The position numbers and the translations under genes are program-made. Positions 1 to 9,546 of a DNA stretch of 64,000 nucleotides are shown piece by piece. Numbering within the stretch: the first letter of the stretch is position 1; each line of letters begins with the position of its first letter. The notes below the pieces were generated by a model that did not search any database, was not told the DNA's origin, and was given only the letters and a program-made list of their open reading frames with translations. The stretch comes from Bythopirellula sp. Its GTDB lineage: Bacteria; Planctomycetota; Planctomycetia; Pirellulales; Lacipirellulaceae. The stretch covers positions 1 to 64,000 of the forward strand of contig JANQQA010000320.1 in assembly GCA_028285205.1 (NCBI GenBank), given 5' to 3'.

Positions 1-111
1 CGTTTCGTATCCGCGCCGACTCTTGCCACCGCCGAAAAAGTTTGGCTGCCCCGTTTCCGAGACGGGCCTAAGAAGTGGTTAGCGGATGAACGACGCGGCG
101 CGGCACATTAG
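1..111 (+). other. Possible 3' end of a gene entering from the left edge
   Basis: Frame 1 is open from the first base to a TAG at 109-111 and gives 36 codons ending in KKWLADERRGAAH. The length is too short to name a family and there is no start in the window. If real, it is the tail of a plus-strand gene converging on the PEP-CTERM gene at 208-993, with the hairpin at 141-166 between them. Chance openness over 36 codons in GC-rich DNA is quite possible. Confidence 0.3.
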
Positions 112-130
112 TACTGCGCTAGGCAACGGC

Positions 131-166
131 AATTAAAGGACCCTTCCGTTCTCAGGAACGGAAGGG
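131..166 (-). terminator. Intrinsic terminator of the 208-993 gene
   Basis: A perfect 10-bp inverted repeat (cccttccgtt at 141-150, aacggaaggg at 157-166) encloses a 6-nt loop. Read on the minus strand it is followed by tcctttaatt, a T-rich tract. It starts 42 nt beyond the stop codon of the minus-strand gene, as expected for its terminator. Confidence 0.65.
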
Positions 167-207
167 TACTGGGAAAAATACCTCCAGCGTTGATCAACGC
201 CGCGCGC

Positions 208-993
208 TTAGCTGCGACGGCGCGTGCCCAGGCTGCTGAGCGCTACCAGGCTGACGAGTGTCAACGTCGTCGGTTCAGGGATGATGCCTTGCAGTGCGAG
301 GTCGGTGCGATCGACGACCCCATCGCTGTTGAAGTCGCCTTGGTCCCAGCCGCCGCTTTGACCGAGGTTCGCGTTCACGATGAACAGGTCCGCAAGGTCC
401 ACCACCCCATCGCGATTCGCGTCGCCGAGCTGCAGGCCATCGGATTCGACACCATCGCCACGCACTGCCAGCGTCCCGAATGTGCCCGACACTGCCGCCG
501 TGCCACCAGCGTCAAACACATTGACGCCCGCATTGAGGGTGGCAAACGAGAGCAGGAACTCGGGCCGAGATGCGCCAAATGTGCCCGAGGACAACAGGGC
601 GTTATTGGCCCAGATTGCGGGCGAGTTGCCGGGGAAAAGGTCATCCTCGACGTTGCCGGTGGTTCCAGGCCCGAGTCCGATGTCGGTATCGAGGGGCGGC
701 TGGAGATCGCTGCCGGCGACGATCTCGATAACGGTCACCACTTGCTGTGTTGCAAAAACTTCAAAGCCAGAAGAGCCCGCCGCCGTGGCATCATTGTTGA
801 TGTTGTCAGCCAACACGACAATTCCCGCGATGCCTGTATCGGTGGAGCCGGCCAACAGTTCCCACGTGCCACCAGCGGCTTCATTGGCTGGATCGAAGTA
901 CCGCAGATTTAGTTGTACGTTCACCACGGCACCCGCTGAGGGTGCGAGGGCCATCGCCAAGGCGATCGCCCACAAAGTTGTTCTGCCAATCAT
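208..993 (-). CDS. Secreted dockerin-like PEP-CTERM protein
   Basis: This 261-residue exported protein has a signal peptide (MIGRTTLWAIALAMALAPSAGA) and a beta-rich body of unknown function. Residues 191-237 form a dockerin type I-like stretch with two EF-hand-like loops (DANRDGVVDLADL and DFNSDGVVDRTDL). The C-terminus is a PEP-CTERM sorting signal: IPEP at 238-241, a hydrophobic segment, and a terminal RRR. Such proteins are recognised by an exosortase, and one is encoded at 26781-27884. The ATG at 993 is preceded by GGAGG on the minus strand at good spacing. A terminator hairpin lies just downstream. The cargo role is unknown; the sorting signal and calcium-loop repeats are clear. Confidence 0.88.
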   Translation of the reverse strand: MIGRTTLWAIALAMALAPSAGAVVNVQLNLRYFDPANEAAGGTWELLAGSTDTGIAGIVVLADNINNDATAAGSSGFEVFATQQVVTVIEIVAGSDLQPPLDTDIGLGPGTTGNVEDDLFPGNSPAIWANNALLSSGTFGASRPEFLLSFATLNAGVNVFDAGGTAAVSGTFGTLAVRGDGVESDGLQLGDANRDGVVDLADLFIVNANLGQSGGWDQGDFNSDGVVDRTDLALQGIIPEPTTLTLVSLVALSSLGTRRRS

Positions 994-1226
994 TAGACAG
1001 TCCTCCAGGTTCTGCCGCTTCTCGCGGCGATCAAAAAAGAAATGAATAAAAATGATGCAGCCGCGCTATGTCAACACGAGATGCGTCGTGTTGTGAGATG
1101 CTTGCGACTGGTGTTATCACCTTAGTGCTATCGGTCCAGAGACGCAAGCCTTTTACGCGGGGCCGAGGAATGCAGGCTTCGAGATGGATTCCTGGGTCAG
1201 CGGACCTGGCTTCGCGACCAGACGTA

Positions 1227-2012
1227 TCAGTCGCAAACAACGATCCAGCCATTGGTGCGAAACGTGCCCAGCAGCCACGGCCAGCGCAGTTGATGTCTTC
1301 GCGCCACATCGAGCGAGATGCGTTCGATGATCTGGAATCCCGCGTTGGACAGGTCCGCCGCTAACTCGCTCCAGCGAAATACGTGCAGAAACATGTTTTG
1401 CACGCCACGGTAGGGGAACCACTTGTCGCCCAATTCGATGTCTTGACGAAAGGGTGCTGTCAGTAGATTCTTGAGCAGCCATGCCGGTCCGCCGGGGTCG
1501 CGGAGGTTGAACCAATAATTGTGCACGTGCAGCACGATGCGTCCGCCAGGCTTGAGAATACGACGAAAGTGCCGAAGCGCTTGCCGACGATTCTCGCGAC
1601 CGCGAATCATCCCCAGCGTGCTAAACATGCACATGGCATGGTCGACCGAGTCAACGGCGAGGGCGTCGAGCTGGACTAGATTGGCTTGCAGACAGTCGAT
1701 GGACAGACTTTCGAGAGCGACTTTTTCACGTACGATGCGTAGCATATGCTCCGACAGATCGACCGCCAGTCCCCGATATCCCTTTCGAACTAGTGGTACA
1801 AGTGCGCGGCCCGTGCCACACCCCAAGTCGGCTACCAAGCCCCTTGGGTGCAAGCACTTGCTGAGCACCTCTTCGTCGAAGTCGAACAGGCTGTTGAACG
1901 CGAAATAGTCGTCGTAGTCCTCCGCGACGGACGCCGAATGAACGTAATCCCAGGTGCCGCGTGAGACGCCCGGAGGCAACTGCCAGTGGGGGCGATGAGA
2001 GGAGGCAGGCAT
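1227..2012 (-). CDS. Class I SAM-dependent methyltransferase
   Basis: The 261-residue protein has the Rossmann-fold signature of class I methyltransferases: motif I DLGCGTGRA at residues 62-70, an acidic end of strand 2 (AVDLSEHML), and a post-motif region HAMCMFSTLGMI followed by LKPGGRIVLHVHN. The resemblance is to UbiE/Methyltransf_11-type enzymes, which use S-adenosylmethionine on small molecules. The substrate cannot be told. It is transcribed alone, divergently from gap, and no pathway context helps. Confidence 0.85.
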   Translation of the reverse strand: MPASSHRPHWQLPPGVSRGTWDYVHSASVAEDYDDYFAFNSLFDFDEEVLSKCLHPRGLVADLGCGTGRALVPLVRKGYRGLAVDLSEHMLRIVREKVALESLSIDCLQANLVQLDALAVDSVDHAMCMFSTLGMIRGRENRRQALRHFRRILKPGGRIVLHVHNYWFNLRDPGGPAWLLKNLLTAPFRQDIELGDKWFPYRGVQNMFLHVFRWSELAADLSNAGFQIIERISLDVARRHQLRWPWLLGTFRTNGWIVVCD

Positions 2013-2061
2013 GGAAGTGTGAAGATTCCCTTTGGCGGCAGTTCTGGGTGGTCTTGGCCGC

Positions 2062-2090
2062 TTGTTGGGCTCTTGGGCTAGCAGTATAAT
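2062..2090 (+). promoter_or_regulatory. Probable sigma-70-type promoter of gap
   Basis: A perfect -10 hexamer TATAAT (2085-2090) has TTGTTG (2062-2067) exactly 17 bp upstream. Transcription would begin near 2097, giving a leader of about 160 nt before the GTG start of gap. The -35 box matches the consensus at only three positions, so this rests on the -10 box, the spacing and the location. Confidence 0.42.
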
Positions 2091-2210
2091 GATTGGCTTA
2101 ATTCATGCCCAGTAAGGCCAACAGAGCAGCAACCAACCCTAGCTGGCTGCACCAGAGATTGAGTCGCTTGGCCTCTTCCATATTTTTGGAGTCATCTCAC
2201 AATAGGATGA

Positions 2211-3278
<1,068 letters not shown>

Positions 3279-3306
3279 GCCCGACGATCAAGTCAAAACT
3301 CACGAC

Positions 3307-3336
3307 ACCGCAGTCCGCATGGGCTGCGGTTTTTTT
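3307..3336 (+). terminator. Intrinsic terminator of gap
   Basis: The stem accgcagtcc / gggctgcggt (10 bp, one G-U pair) has a 4-nt loop (gcat) and runs straight into seven T residues. It starts 29 nt after the gap stop codon. Confidence 0.85.
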
Positions 3337-3390
3337 GTGGAACTGCCATCACTTGATTCGCGTGCGGAGGCTGGCACGTAGTGCGGCGAA

Positions 3391-4668
3391 TTACTCTGCT
3401 CCGGGCAGCTGATGTCCCATCTTGTCGCGTTTCGCGGCCAAGTAGTCGGCGTTGTGTTCGTTGATTGGGGGCACGATGGGCACCTGGTCGACCACCTCCA
3501 GATCGAAACCACCGTAGATGAAGGCGTCGGTCTTCTTGGGATTGTTGGTGAGCAAGCGGACCTTGGTGAGGCCCAGGTCTTTGAGTAGCTGGATGCCCAC
3601 GCCATAGTCGCGAGAATCCGCCTTGTAGCCCAGGGCGACATTGGCTTCGACCGTGTCCAGACCATTGTCCTGCAGTTTGTACGCTTTGATTTTCTCAATC
3701 AGTCCGATGCCGCGGCCTTCTTGCGGCAGGTAGACGAGCACCCCGCAACCCTCGCGTCCGATCATGTCCAAAGCCATGTGGAGCTGGTCACCGCAGTCGC
3801 AACGCAGCGACGCCAGCAGGTCGCCGGTAAAGCAGGATGAGTGTAAACGTACTAGCGGTGCCGACACCTTCGAAGGATCGCCGATCACATAGACGATCGG
3901 TTCCTGGGATTCGTGGCGGACGCCGTAGGCAATGACTTTGCCGTCGCCGTATTTGGTGGGAAGCTTCGCTTCAGCCTGCCGGTAAACAAGCTTCTCCCGC
4001 ACGCGGCGGTACGCGATTAACTGTTCGATGGAGATGATCACCAGTCCATGCTGTTCGGCCAAGCCGCGTAGCTCGTCGCGTGTGGCGCGGTCGCCCCGCT
4101 CGTCGAGGATTTCACAGAGTGCGCCCGCGGGCGTGAGGCCCGCCATACGGGCCAGGTCGACGGCCGCTTCGGTGTGCCCGGCGCGACGCAGCACACCACC
4201 TTCTTTGGCAACCAGCGGAAAAAGATGTCCAGGGCGATGAAAATCGGAGGGGACGCTCGCAGGATCGCAGAGTGCAGAGATCGTCTTGGCCCGCTCAGCG
4301 GCGGTGATGCCGGTGCGTGACGTGTGATGGTCGACCGGCACGGTGTAGTTGGTTCCCAGCGGAGCCGTGTTGTCCTCGACCATCGGCGCGAGCCGCAGCC
4401 GTTCCGAGACATCAGGCAGGATCGGCGCACACAGTTGCCCGCGCCCGTGGGTGATCATGAAGTTGACCGTTTCGGGGGTCACTTTTTCGGCGGCACAGAT
4501 AAAGTCGCCTTCGTTTTCGCGGTCTTCCGCATCGACGACGATGACGAGCTTGCCGTCGCGTATCGCGTCGACGGCTTCTTCGATCGTTGAAAATTTGCTG
4601 CTCAAGGTGTTCTCGTGGTCAGAAATGCTAACGTTTTTCTTGATTGCGAATCCGCTGATCAAGCCCAA
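3391..4668 (-). CDS. ribBA: Bifunctional DHBP synthase / GTP cyclohydrolase II
   Basis: The 425-residue protein carries both entry steps of riboflavin synthesis. The N-terminal half is 3,4-dihydroxy-2-butanone-4-phosphate synthase, with EDRENEGD at residues 48-55 and the conserved HTSRTGITAAERA. The C-terminal half is GTP cyclohydrolase II, with zinc cysteines 279, 290 and 292 in SSCFTGDLLASLRCDCGDQL and the GRGIGL motif near 319. The ATG at 4668 lies inside the end of the small upstream membrane gene (overlap 41 nt), so translation may be coupled. A later TTG at codon 22 is an alternative start. No FMN riboswitch is possible in the short upstream region, so control is likely through the upstream gene's promoter. 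Confidence 0.96.
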   Translation of the reverse strand: MGLISGFAIKKNVSISDHENTLSSKFSTIEEAVDAIRDGKLVIVVDAEDRENEGDFICAAEKVTPETVNFMITHGRGQLCAPILPDVSERLRLAPMVEDNTAPLGTNYTVPVDHHTSRTGITAAERAKTISALCDPASVPSDFHRPGHLFPLVAKEGGVLRRAGHTEAAVDLARMAGLTPAGALCEILDERGDRATRDELRGLAEQHGLVIISIEQLIAYRRVREKLVYRQAEAKLPTKYGDGKVIAYGVRHESQEPIVYVIGDPSKVSAPLVRLHSSCFTGDLLASLRCDCGDQLHMALDMIGREGCGVLVYLPQEGRGIGLIEKIKAYKLQDNGLDTVEANVALGYKADSRDYGVGIQLLKDLGLTKVRLLTNNPKKTDAFIYGGFDLEVVDQVPIVPPINEHNADYLAAKRDKMGHQLPGAE

Positions 4669-4816
4669 TCAGACGTGCCACTAGCACGGATGCCAAGAAC
4701 AGAAACGGTCCCACCACCATCGTGCCGACCGCTGCACCGGCCAACCAACCCTGGTCCAGGCAGCTAGCTGTCACGACAGCCAACAGCATCAACAGTGTGA
4801 ATGCAAGCTTGGTCAT
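4628..4816 (-). CDS. Small two-helix membrane protein
   Basis: From the ATG at 4816 this is a 62-residue protein with two hydrophobic segments (LAFTLLMLLAVVTA and AAVGTMVVGPFLFLASVLVA) and a basic C-terminal tail (RNQEKR). I recognise no family. It precedes and overlaps ribBA by 41 nt on the same strand, so the two are probably co-transcribed. A longer in-frame reading to 4894 adds 26 residues without obvious value. The function is unknown and a role in riboflavin synthesis should not be assumed. Confidence 0.6.
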   Translation of the reverse strand: MTKLAFTLLMLLAVVTASCLDQGWLAGAAVGTMVVGPFLFLASVLVARLIGLDQRIRNQEKR

Positions 4817-4913
4817 TGCGGCTACTGCTGACAGGACTTGCTGTTCTCTGCGTCTTGTGGGGATATTATAAGTGTTGACTATCGACAAAACCATTGCCAG
4901 CGAGGGGATACCC

Positions 4914-5813
4914 GTGTTGAGATCGAGGAAATTAACGTTTGCACTAAGCGTTCTTGCCGGTATTTCGAGTTGGTCTTCGTTCGCGTGTGGCGACGAGGAG
5001 ACGGCTTTTGAGGCACGCTACGGCGAGGTCTACGCGGAGCGCGATTCAGGGCCGCTCAAGGCGGACGTTTATCTACCGAAGGGCGAAGGGCCCTTCCCCG
5101 GCGTCGTGGTCGTGCACGGAGGGGCTTGGTTCATGGGCACACGGGCCCAGCTCAGCGGCGCTGCTCAGCTACTCGCCAAGAATGGCATCACGGCGGTCGC
5201 GATCAGCTATCGGTTGGCTCCTCGGCACAAGTTCCCCGCCCAGATCGAGGACTGCAAATCGGCCGTTCGCTGGATGCGGGAGAAGGCAAGCGAGCTGAAG
5301 ATCGATCCGACCCGTCTGGGTGGCTTCGGTTACTCGGCGGGCGCCCAGTTGGTCACGCTGCTAGGCACGACCGACGAGGACGATGGGCTGGAAGGCATCG
5401 ACGATCCCAAACGGGTCCCGAGCACGCGACTGCAAGCGGTGGCAGCAGGCGGAGTGCCCTGCGACTTTCGGGTGCTTCCGCCCGACTCGCGGCGATTAGC
5501 GTTCTGGCTCGGTGGCACGCGTAGCGAAGTCGCCGAACAGTACCGCCTGGCTTCGCCGCGGGCATTCGTCACGGCGGACGATCCACCGATGTTCTTCTTT
5601 CATGCTGAAAACGACAGGCTGGTCCCCATGGAGAGCCCCGAAGCGATGTGCGACTCACTCGCCGAAGTGGGCATTCCCAACGAGCTGTACGTTGTGCCGC
5701 GGCTGGGTCACAACTTTGCGGCGATGGATCGCACGGCACTGAACAAGAGTGTCGATTTCTTGGTCGATCAACTTGTCGGTCGCGATCGGATCGCTGCGAA
5801 AGAAGAGCCATGA
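4914..5813 (+). CDS. Exported alpha/beta-hydrolase (esterase/lipase)
   Basis: This is a carboxylesterase-like protein of the alpha/beta-hydrolase fold. It shows the oxyanion-hole motif HGGAW at residues 68-72, nucleophile elbow GYSAG with Ser141, a likely acid in HAENDRLVP, and the C-terminal histidine in LGHNF. It resembles the BD-FAE/hormone-sensitive lipase group common in planctomycetes near sulfatases and glycosidases. The GTG at 4914 is preferred over the GTG at 4872: gagggg sits 7 nt upstream, and the product begins with a signal peptide (RSRKLTFALSVLAGISSWSSFACG). The next gene overlaps its stop codon by ATGA, so the two are translationally coupled. The substrate is unknown. Confidence 0.9.
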   Translation: MLRSRKLTFALSVLAGISSWSSFACGDEETAFEARYGEVYAERDSGPLKADVYLPKGEGPFPGVVVVHGGAWFMGTRAQLSGAAQLLAKNGITAVAISYRLAPRHKFPAQIEDCKSAVRWMREKASELKIDPTRLGGFGYSAGAQLVTLLGTTDEDDGLEGIDDPKRVPSTRLQAVAAGGVPCDFRVLPPDSRRLAFWLGGTRSEVAEQYRLASPRAFVTADDPPMFFFHAENDRLVPMESPEAMCDSLAEVGIPNELYVVPRLGHNFAAMDRTALNKSVDFLVDQLVGRDRIAAKEEP

Positions 5814-6697
5814 GCGTGGGCGACTCCAGCGACAGCACTCCTCCCAACCGCCTCTCTCCCTTACCGCGAGAGGAGTACATCGAGCAGGTCCATTTCTTCA
5901 AGGTGCTCGGGGAGCGACTCGTTGAGAACATGCCAGCGCAGGAAGTGCTCGCCGCAGCTCGCGAGGAAGTGCTGGCGACGACAAAACTTCCGCTAGCGAT
6001 TGAATTCCTGCTTACCGAGCTGAAGCACCAGGGCATCATGGCCGCTGGCATGCAACTGCTCGGTCACTACTTCACCCCGTTTCAGTGCTATGTGATGACC
6101 GAGGCGGAAAACGACCGCCGGCGGTTCGATCTGAGGATTGGGTTGCAGATCCTGGCGCGTGAGGCACAGTATCGCACCGAAGAGGATATTTCGCTGGCGG
6201 GGCTGTTTTTGTTCCAATTCGAGGCCTTGTGTCGCAACCGTTTGGGGTACGACGAAGGACTGGATGCGATCGCCGCCGACCCTTCGTACAACGCCACGTG
6301 GCGGGATTGGATTCTCACCGTGAGAAGACAGATCGGCATCGTCGAATTTGCGGACATGGTGTACGTCCGCAGCGAGTTCTATCTCGACAAGATGGCCAAA
6401 ATCGACCCGGCAAAGACTCCCGATCGAAGCCTGCTACTGTTCGGCCGGCAAGAGGGGCGAATCGCCTGGGCGAACCGTCAGAAGGACCCGCTGCTGTTGT
6501 TTGCCGCACTGCACCGTCAGTTGGGTTATCCGCAGGTGCCTCGCACGAGATTGGCAGACCCGGAGCAGCGGATGCTGCCTGCTTTGGCCAGACGCGTTGA
6601 ACAACTAGAGACGCGTCTTAAACTGCTCGAGGATGAACAGCGAGGTGGCATCGATCTGGAGCGTTTCTACCGCCGAGACTCCTCCGAGATGCCATGA
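5810..6697 (+). CDS. Conserved-looking protein of unknown function
   Basis: A 295-residue soluble protein with no signal peptide and no motif I recognise. The start at 5810 is set by an ATGA overlap with the esterase stop codon; in-frame codons upstream lie within the esterase. The body is predicted mainly helical (EEYIEQVHFFKVLGERL, LPLAIEFLLTELKHQG), and the C-terminus has a short coiled coil (ARRVEQLETRLKLLEDEQ, about residues 258-275). The coupling suggests that it works with, or is co-regulated with, the exported esterase, although it looks cytoplasmic itself. Confidence 0.75.
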   Translation: MSVGDSSDSTPPNRLSPLPREEYIEQVHFFKVLGERLVENMPAQEVLAAAREEVLATTKLPLAIEFLLTELKHQGIMAAGMQLLGHYFTPFQCYVMTEAENDRRRFDLRIGLQILAREAQYRTEEDISLAGLFLFQFEALCRNRLGYDEGLDAIAADPSYNATWRDWILTVRRQIGIVEFADMVYVRSEFYLDKMAKIDPAKTPDRSLLLFGRQEGRIAWANRQKDPLLLFAALHRQLGYPQVPRTRLADPEQRMLPALARRVEQLETRLKLLEDEQRGGIDLERFYRRDSSEMP

Positions 6698-6934
6698 TCT
6701 GTCTCAAACGTGAAATCGTGAAAATTCACCGCGTTTTGCTGTTCTACACGGTGCAGCCGCATGGTAGAGTTCGGGGATACAGTTTGGCGGTTGTTCCACC
6801 CAGAGGGCTTTGGAGTTACAACTGCCAAGTAGTTACGGAATACGCATTGGACTTGCATTTTGGTCGCATTTGTCCCGCGCGATGATCGCCGAGGCAATGT
6901 CAGGCGAGATTTGAAGAATAGAGTGGGGCTCGAA

Positions 6935-7432
6935 GTGAGTTTTCAGCTCAGTCTAAGCACCGAATCGGTGTCGTCTGCCTACCCGGATGAGCCGACGTTC
7001 GTGACCCCCTCCGCCACCGTCGGCGAAGTGATCCGATTGTTTGGCGCACAGCAAACCGGCAGCGTGTTGGTCTGCTCCGACAATGCTTCTGACAGCGGCC
7101 AGTTGCTCGGCATTTTCACGGAACGCGACGCACTGAAGTGCATGGCTGCGGTCAGTAGCGGCGAGCAACCTGAGTTGATGGCCCAGCCGGTCAGCGACGT
7201 GATGTCATCAGAGTTGACCACTCTCCAGGCAGATACCACCGTGAGTGAGGCCATCAAGCTGATGTCGCAAGGTGGTTATCGCCATTTGCCGATCGTCGCC
7301 GAGGATGGCAGACCCGTCGGCATGGAAAACGTTTATGGCATCGTCCATTACTTGGTCGATCATTTCCCGCAGACGATATACAACCTGCCGCCCAACCCGC
7401 GAGCGATACCCAGCGAGCGCGAAGGCGCATAA
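6935..7432 (+). CDS. CBS-domain pair protein next to korAB
   Basis: The 165-residue protein is essentially a tandem CBS (Bateman) module. The first CBS spans about residues 15-75 (TVGEVIRLFGAQQTGSVLVC, LLGIFTERDALKC) and the second about residues 85-145 (VSDVMSSELTTLQADTTVSE, GGYRHLPIVAEDGRPVGM). Such modules bind adenine nucleotides or S-adenosylmethionine and act as energy sensors. The GTG at 6935 follows gagtggggct and skips a basic non-CBS N-terminal extension of the longer frame. It lies 109 nt upstream of korA on the same strand, and a second CBS protein follows korB, so a regulatory link to the oxidoreductase is inferred. Confidence 0.88.
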   Translation: MSFQLSLSTESVSSAYPDEPTFVTPSATVGEVIRLFGAQQTGSVLVCSDNASDSGQLLGIFTERDALKCMAAVSSGEQPELMAQPVSDVMSSELTTLQADTTVSEAIKLMSQGGYRHLPIVAEDGRPVGMENVYGIVHYLVDHFPQTIYNLPPNPRAIPSEREGA

Positions 7433-7541
7433 GAGTCCAGTTTCCGTCGGGGATGAGCGGCTGCCGGAGGCCCAGTTCCCCACAAGATTCATTTCCCACC
7501 CGATCAGCCCACCGTCCTCAGAGAGTCTTTCACGATCCAAC

Positions 7542-9392
7542 ATGGCCACATCAACCCCCTCCAAACCCGTAGCCAACCTCGAAGAGGCAACCGTACGATT
7601 CTGTGGCGACTCGGGCGACGGCATGCAGCTGGCGGGCACGCAGTTCACCAACGCGTCGGCCTTGCTTGGCAATGACGTCGCGACGTTTCCCGACTTCCCG
7701 GCTGAGATCCGCGCGCCGCGCGGCACCAAGGCCGGCGTCAGCGGTTTTCAGATCCATTTTTCCAGCAACGAGATCTACACGCCCGGTGACACGGTCGATG
7801 CGCTGGTCGCGATGAACCCTGCAGCGCTGGTGACCAACATTAGCGAGCTGCGTGACGGCGGCATTCTGCTGGTCAACAAGGATGCGTTCGACAAGAAAGG
7901 CCTGGAACTGGCCGGCTGCGACAGCAATCCGCTGGAGGACGACAGTCTCAGCAAGTACAAGGTGCACTCGGTCGAAATGACCAAAATCACGCGTCGGGCC
8001 GTGGAGGATTGTGGCCTCACCCAGAAGGAGGCCGATCGCTGCCGAAACTTTTTCGCGATGGGCCTGGTATTCTGGCTTTACGATCGTTCGCTCGACCCGA
8101 CATTGCGCTTCATCGAAAAGAAGTTCGGGAGCAAGTTCCCCACAGTGGCTCAGGCCAATACCAAGGCGCTGAAGGCAGGCTACAACTACGGCGAAACCGT
8201 CGAAGCAATCAACACGCAATATCAGGTCGCTCCTGCTGCGCTAGAGCCTGGCACCTATCGCAATATTATGGGCAATATCGCTCTTTCATGGGGTCTGGTC
8301 GCGGCCGGCCAGCTCAGCAACAAGCGATTGTTTCTCGGTGCCTACCCGATCACTCCTGCCAGCACCATCCTCGAGGAGTTGGCCAACCACAAGAATTTCG
8401 ATGTCGTGACATTCCAAGCGGAAGATGAGATCGCCGCCATGACCGCTACGATCGGGGCCGCTTTCGCAGGCGCGATGTCCGTGACCGCCAGTAGTGGACC
8501 AGGCGTGGCTCTCAAGGGCGAAGGTCTGGGGCTCGCAGTCATCACAGAACTGCCGATGATCATCATCAACGTCCAACGCGGTGGTCCATCCACAGGTTTG
8601 CCGACCAAGACCGAGCAGTCGGACTTACATCAAGCGATGTTTGGGCGTAACGGCGAGTGCCCGATGCCGGTGATTGCCGCCCGTAGCCCGGGCGACTCTT
8701 TTGATGTGGCCCAGGAAGCCTGGCGACTTGCCGTACGCTATATGACGCCTGTGATGCTGCTGACCGATGGCTACATCGCCAACGGTAGTGAGCCCTGGAG
8801 GATCCCAAGGTTCGCCGATCTGCCCAAGATCCCGGTGGAGCACCCGACCGAAATCAGCAATGGTGACGGGTTCGATCCTTACGAGCGCGATGAGCGGCTG
8901 TCGCGGCCATGGGCCCTGCCTGGTACTCCTGGTCTGGAACACCGTTTGGGTGGTTTGGAAAAGCAAAACGTGACGGGTAACGTCAGCTATGACCCCGAAA
9001 ATCACGAACACATGTGCCGTCTACGCGCAGAGAAAGTCGCCAAGATCGCTGACGACATTCCTCTGCAGGAACTCGACGGCCCCGAGAGCGGCGAGTTGCT
9101 GGTACTTAGTTGGGGCGGCCCGTTCGGATCCTGTGCGACCGCCGTGCACCAGGCTCAGGCGGCCGGCAAAAGCGTCAGTCACTGCCACCTGCGGTACCTC
9201 AATCCGTTTCCGAGGAACTTGGGTGAGATTCTCACCAGATTCGAAAAGGTGCTGATTCCTGAACTGAATCTCGGCCAGCTCCGCATGATTATCCGCAGTG
9301 AATTCTTGATCGACGCGATCGGGCTGAACAAGATCCAAGGCAAACCGTTTAGCGTTTCCGAGATTGTCGAGAAAATCAACGAATTGACCTGA
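7542..9392 (+). CDS. korA: 2-oxoacid:ferredoxin oxidoreductase, fused gamma-alpha subunit
   Basis: The 616-residue subunit joins the gamma domain (about residues 15-205, beginning VRFCGDSGDGMQLAGTQF) to the alpha domain (about 235-610). The alpha domain contains LGAYPITPAS, the conserved FQAEDEIAAM, and GGPSTGLPTKTEQSDL, the block typical of 2-oxoglutarate (Kor) type enzymes. With KorB it oxidatively decarboxylates a 2-oxoacid, probably 2-oxoglutarate, to the acyl-CoA while reducing ferredoxin; reductive carboxylation is the reverse reaction. The ATG at 7542 starts the conserved region, and the long upstream frame overlaps the CBS gene. The substrate assignment is from overall resemblance only. 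Confidence 0.93.
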   Translation: MATSTPSKPVANLEEATVRFCGDSGDGMQLAGTQFTNASALLGNDVATFPDFPAEIRAPRGTKAGVSGFQIHFSSNEIYTPGDTVDALVAMNPAALVTNISELRDGGILLVNKDAFDKKGLELAGCDSNPLEDDSLSKYKVHSVEMTKITRRAVEDCGLTQKEADRCRNFFAMGLVFWLYDRSLDPTLRFIEKKFGSKFPTVAQANTKALKAGYNYGETVEAINTQYQVAPAALEPGTYRNIMGNIALSWGLVAAGQLSNKRLFLGAYPITPASTILEELANHKNFDVVTFQAEDEIAAMTATIGAAFAGAMSVTASSGPGVALKGEGLGLAVITELPMIIINVQRGGPSTGLPTKTEQSDLHQAMFGRNGECPMPVIAARSPGDSFDVAQEAWRLAVRYMTPVMLLTDGYIANGSEPWRIPRFADLPKIPVEHPTEISNGDGFDPYERDERLSRPWALPGTPGLEHRLGGLEKQNVTGNVSYDPENHEHMCRLRAEKVAKIADDIPLQELDGPESGELLVLSWGGPFGSCATAVHQAQAAGKSVSHCHLRYLNPFPRNLGEILTRFEKVLIPELNLGQLRMIIRSEFLIDAIGLNKIQGKPFSVSEIVEKINELT

Positions 9393-9410
9393 ATCCACGC
9401 CAGAGCATTA

Positions 9411-9431
9411 CTAGTGGTGCACTAGGTGCAC
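9411..9431. repeat. Short palindrome and GTGCAC pair between korA and korB
   Basis: Within the 154-nt korA-korB gap, ctagtg-gtg-cactag (9411-9425) is a perfect inverted repeat. Two GTGCAC hexamers lie at 9417-9422 and 9426-9431. It could be a weak hairpin separating the two cistrons or a binding site; there is no T-run after it. Confidence 0.3.
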
Positions 9432-9546
9432 TTCAACTCGAATAGAGTGCTGCCAGCAGCGAAGCACCTGACAAGTTGACCATCTTACAAGATTCAAATT
9501 CATAACATTTCACGCATATTCACCCTCCACCACTATCCCACCCACC

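Noticed and set aside
190-912. 240-residue plus-strand frame opposite the first PEP-CTERM gene
   Set aside because: Antisense shadow; the minus-strand gene has a signal peptide, calcium loops and a sorting signal.
6694-6885. 63-residue frame starting in an ATGA overlap with the unknown gene
   Set aside because: The overlap looks like coupling but the product has no domain, poor codon pattern and no support from the surroundings.
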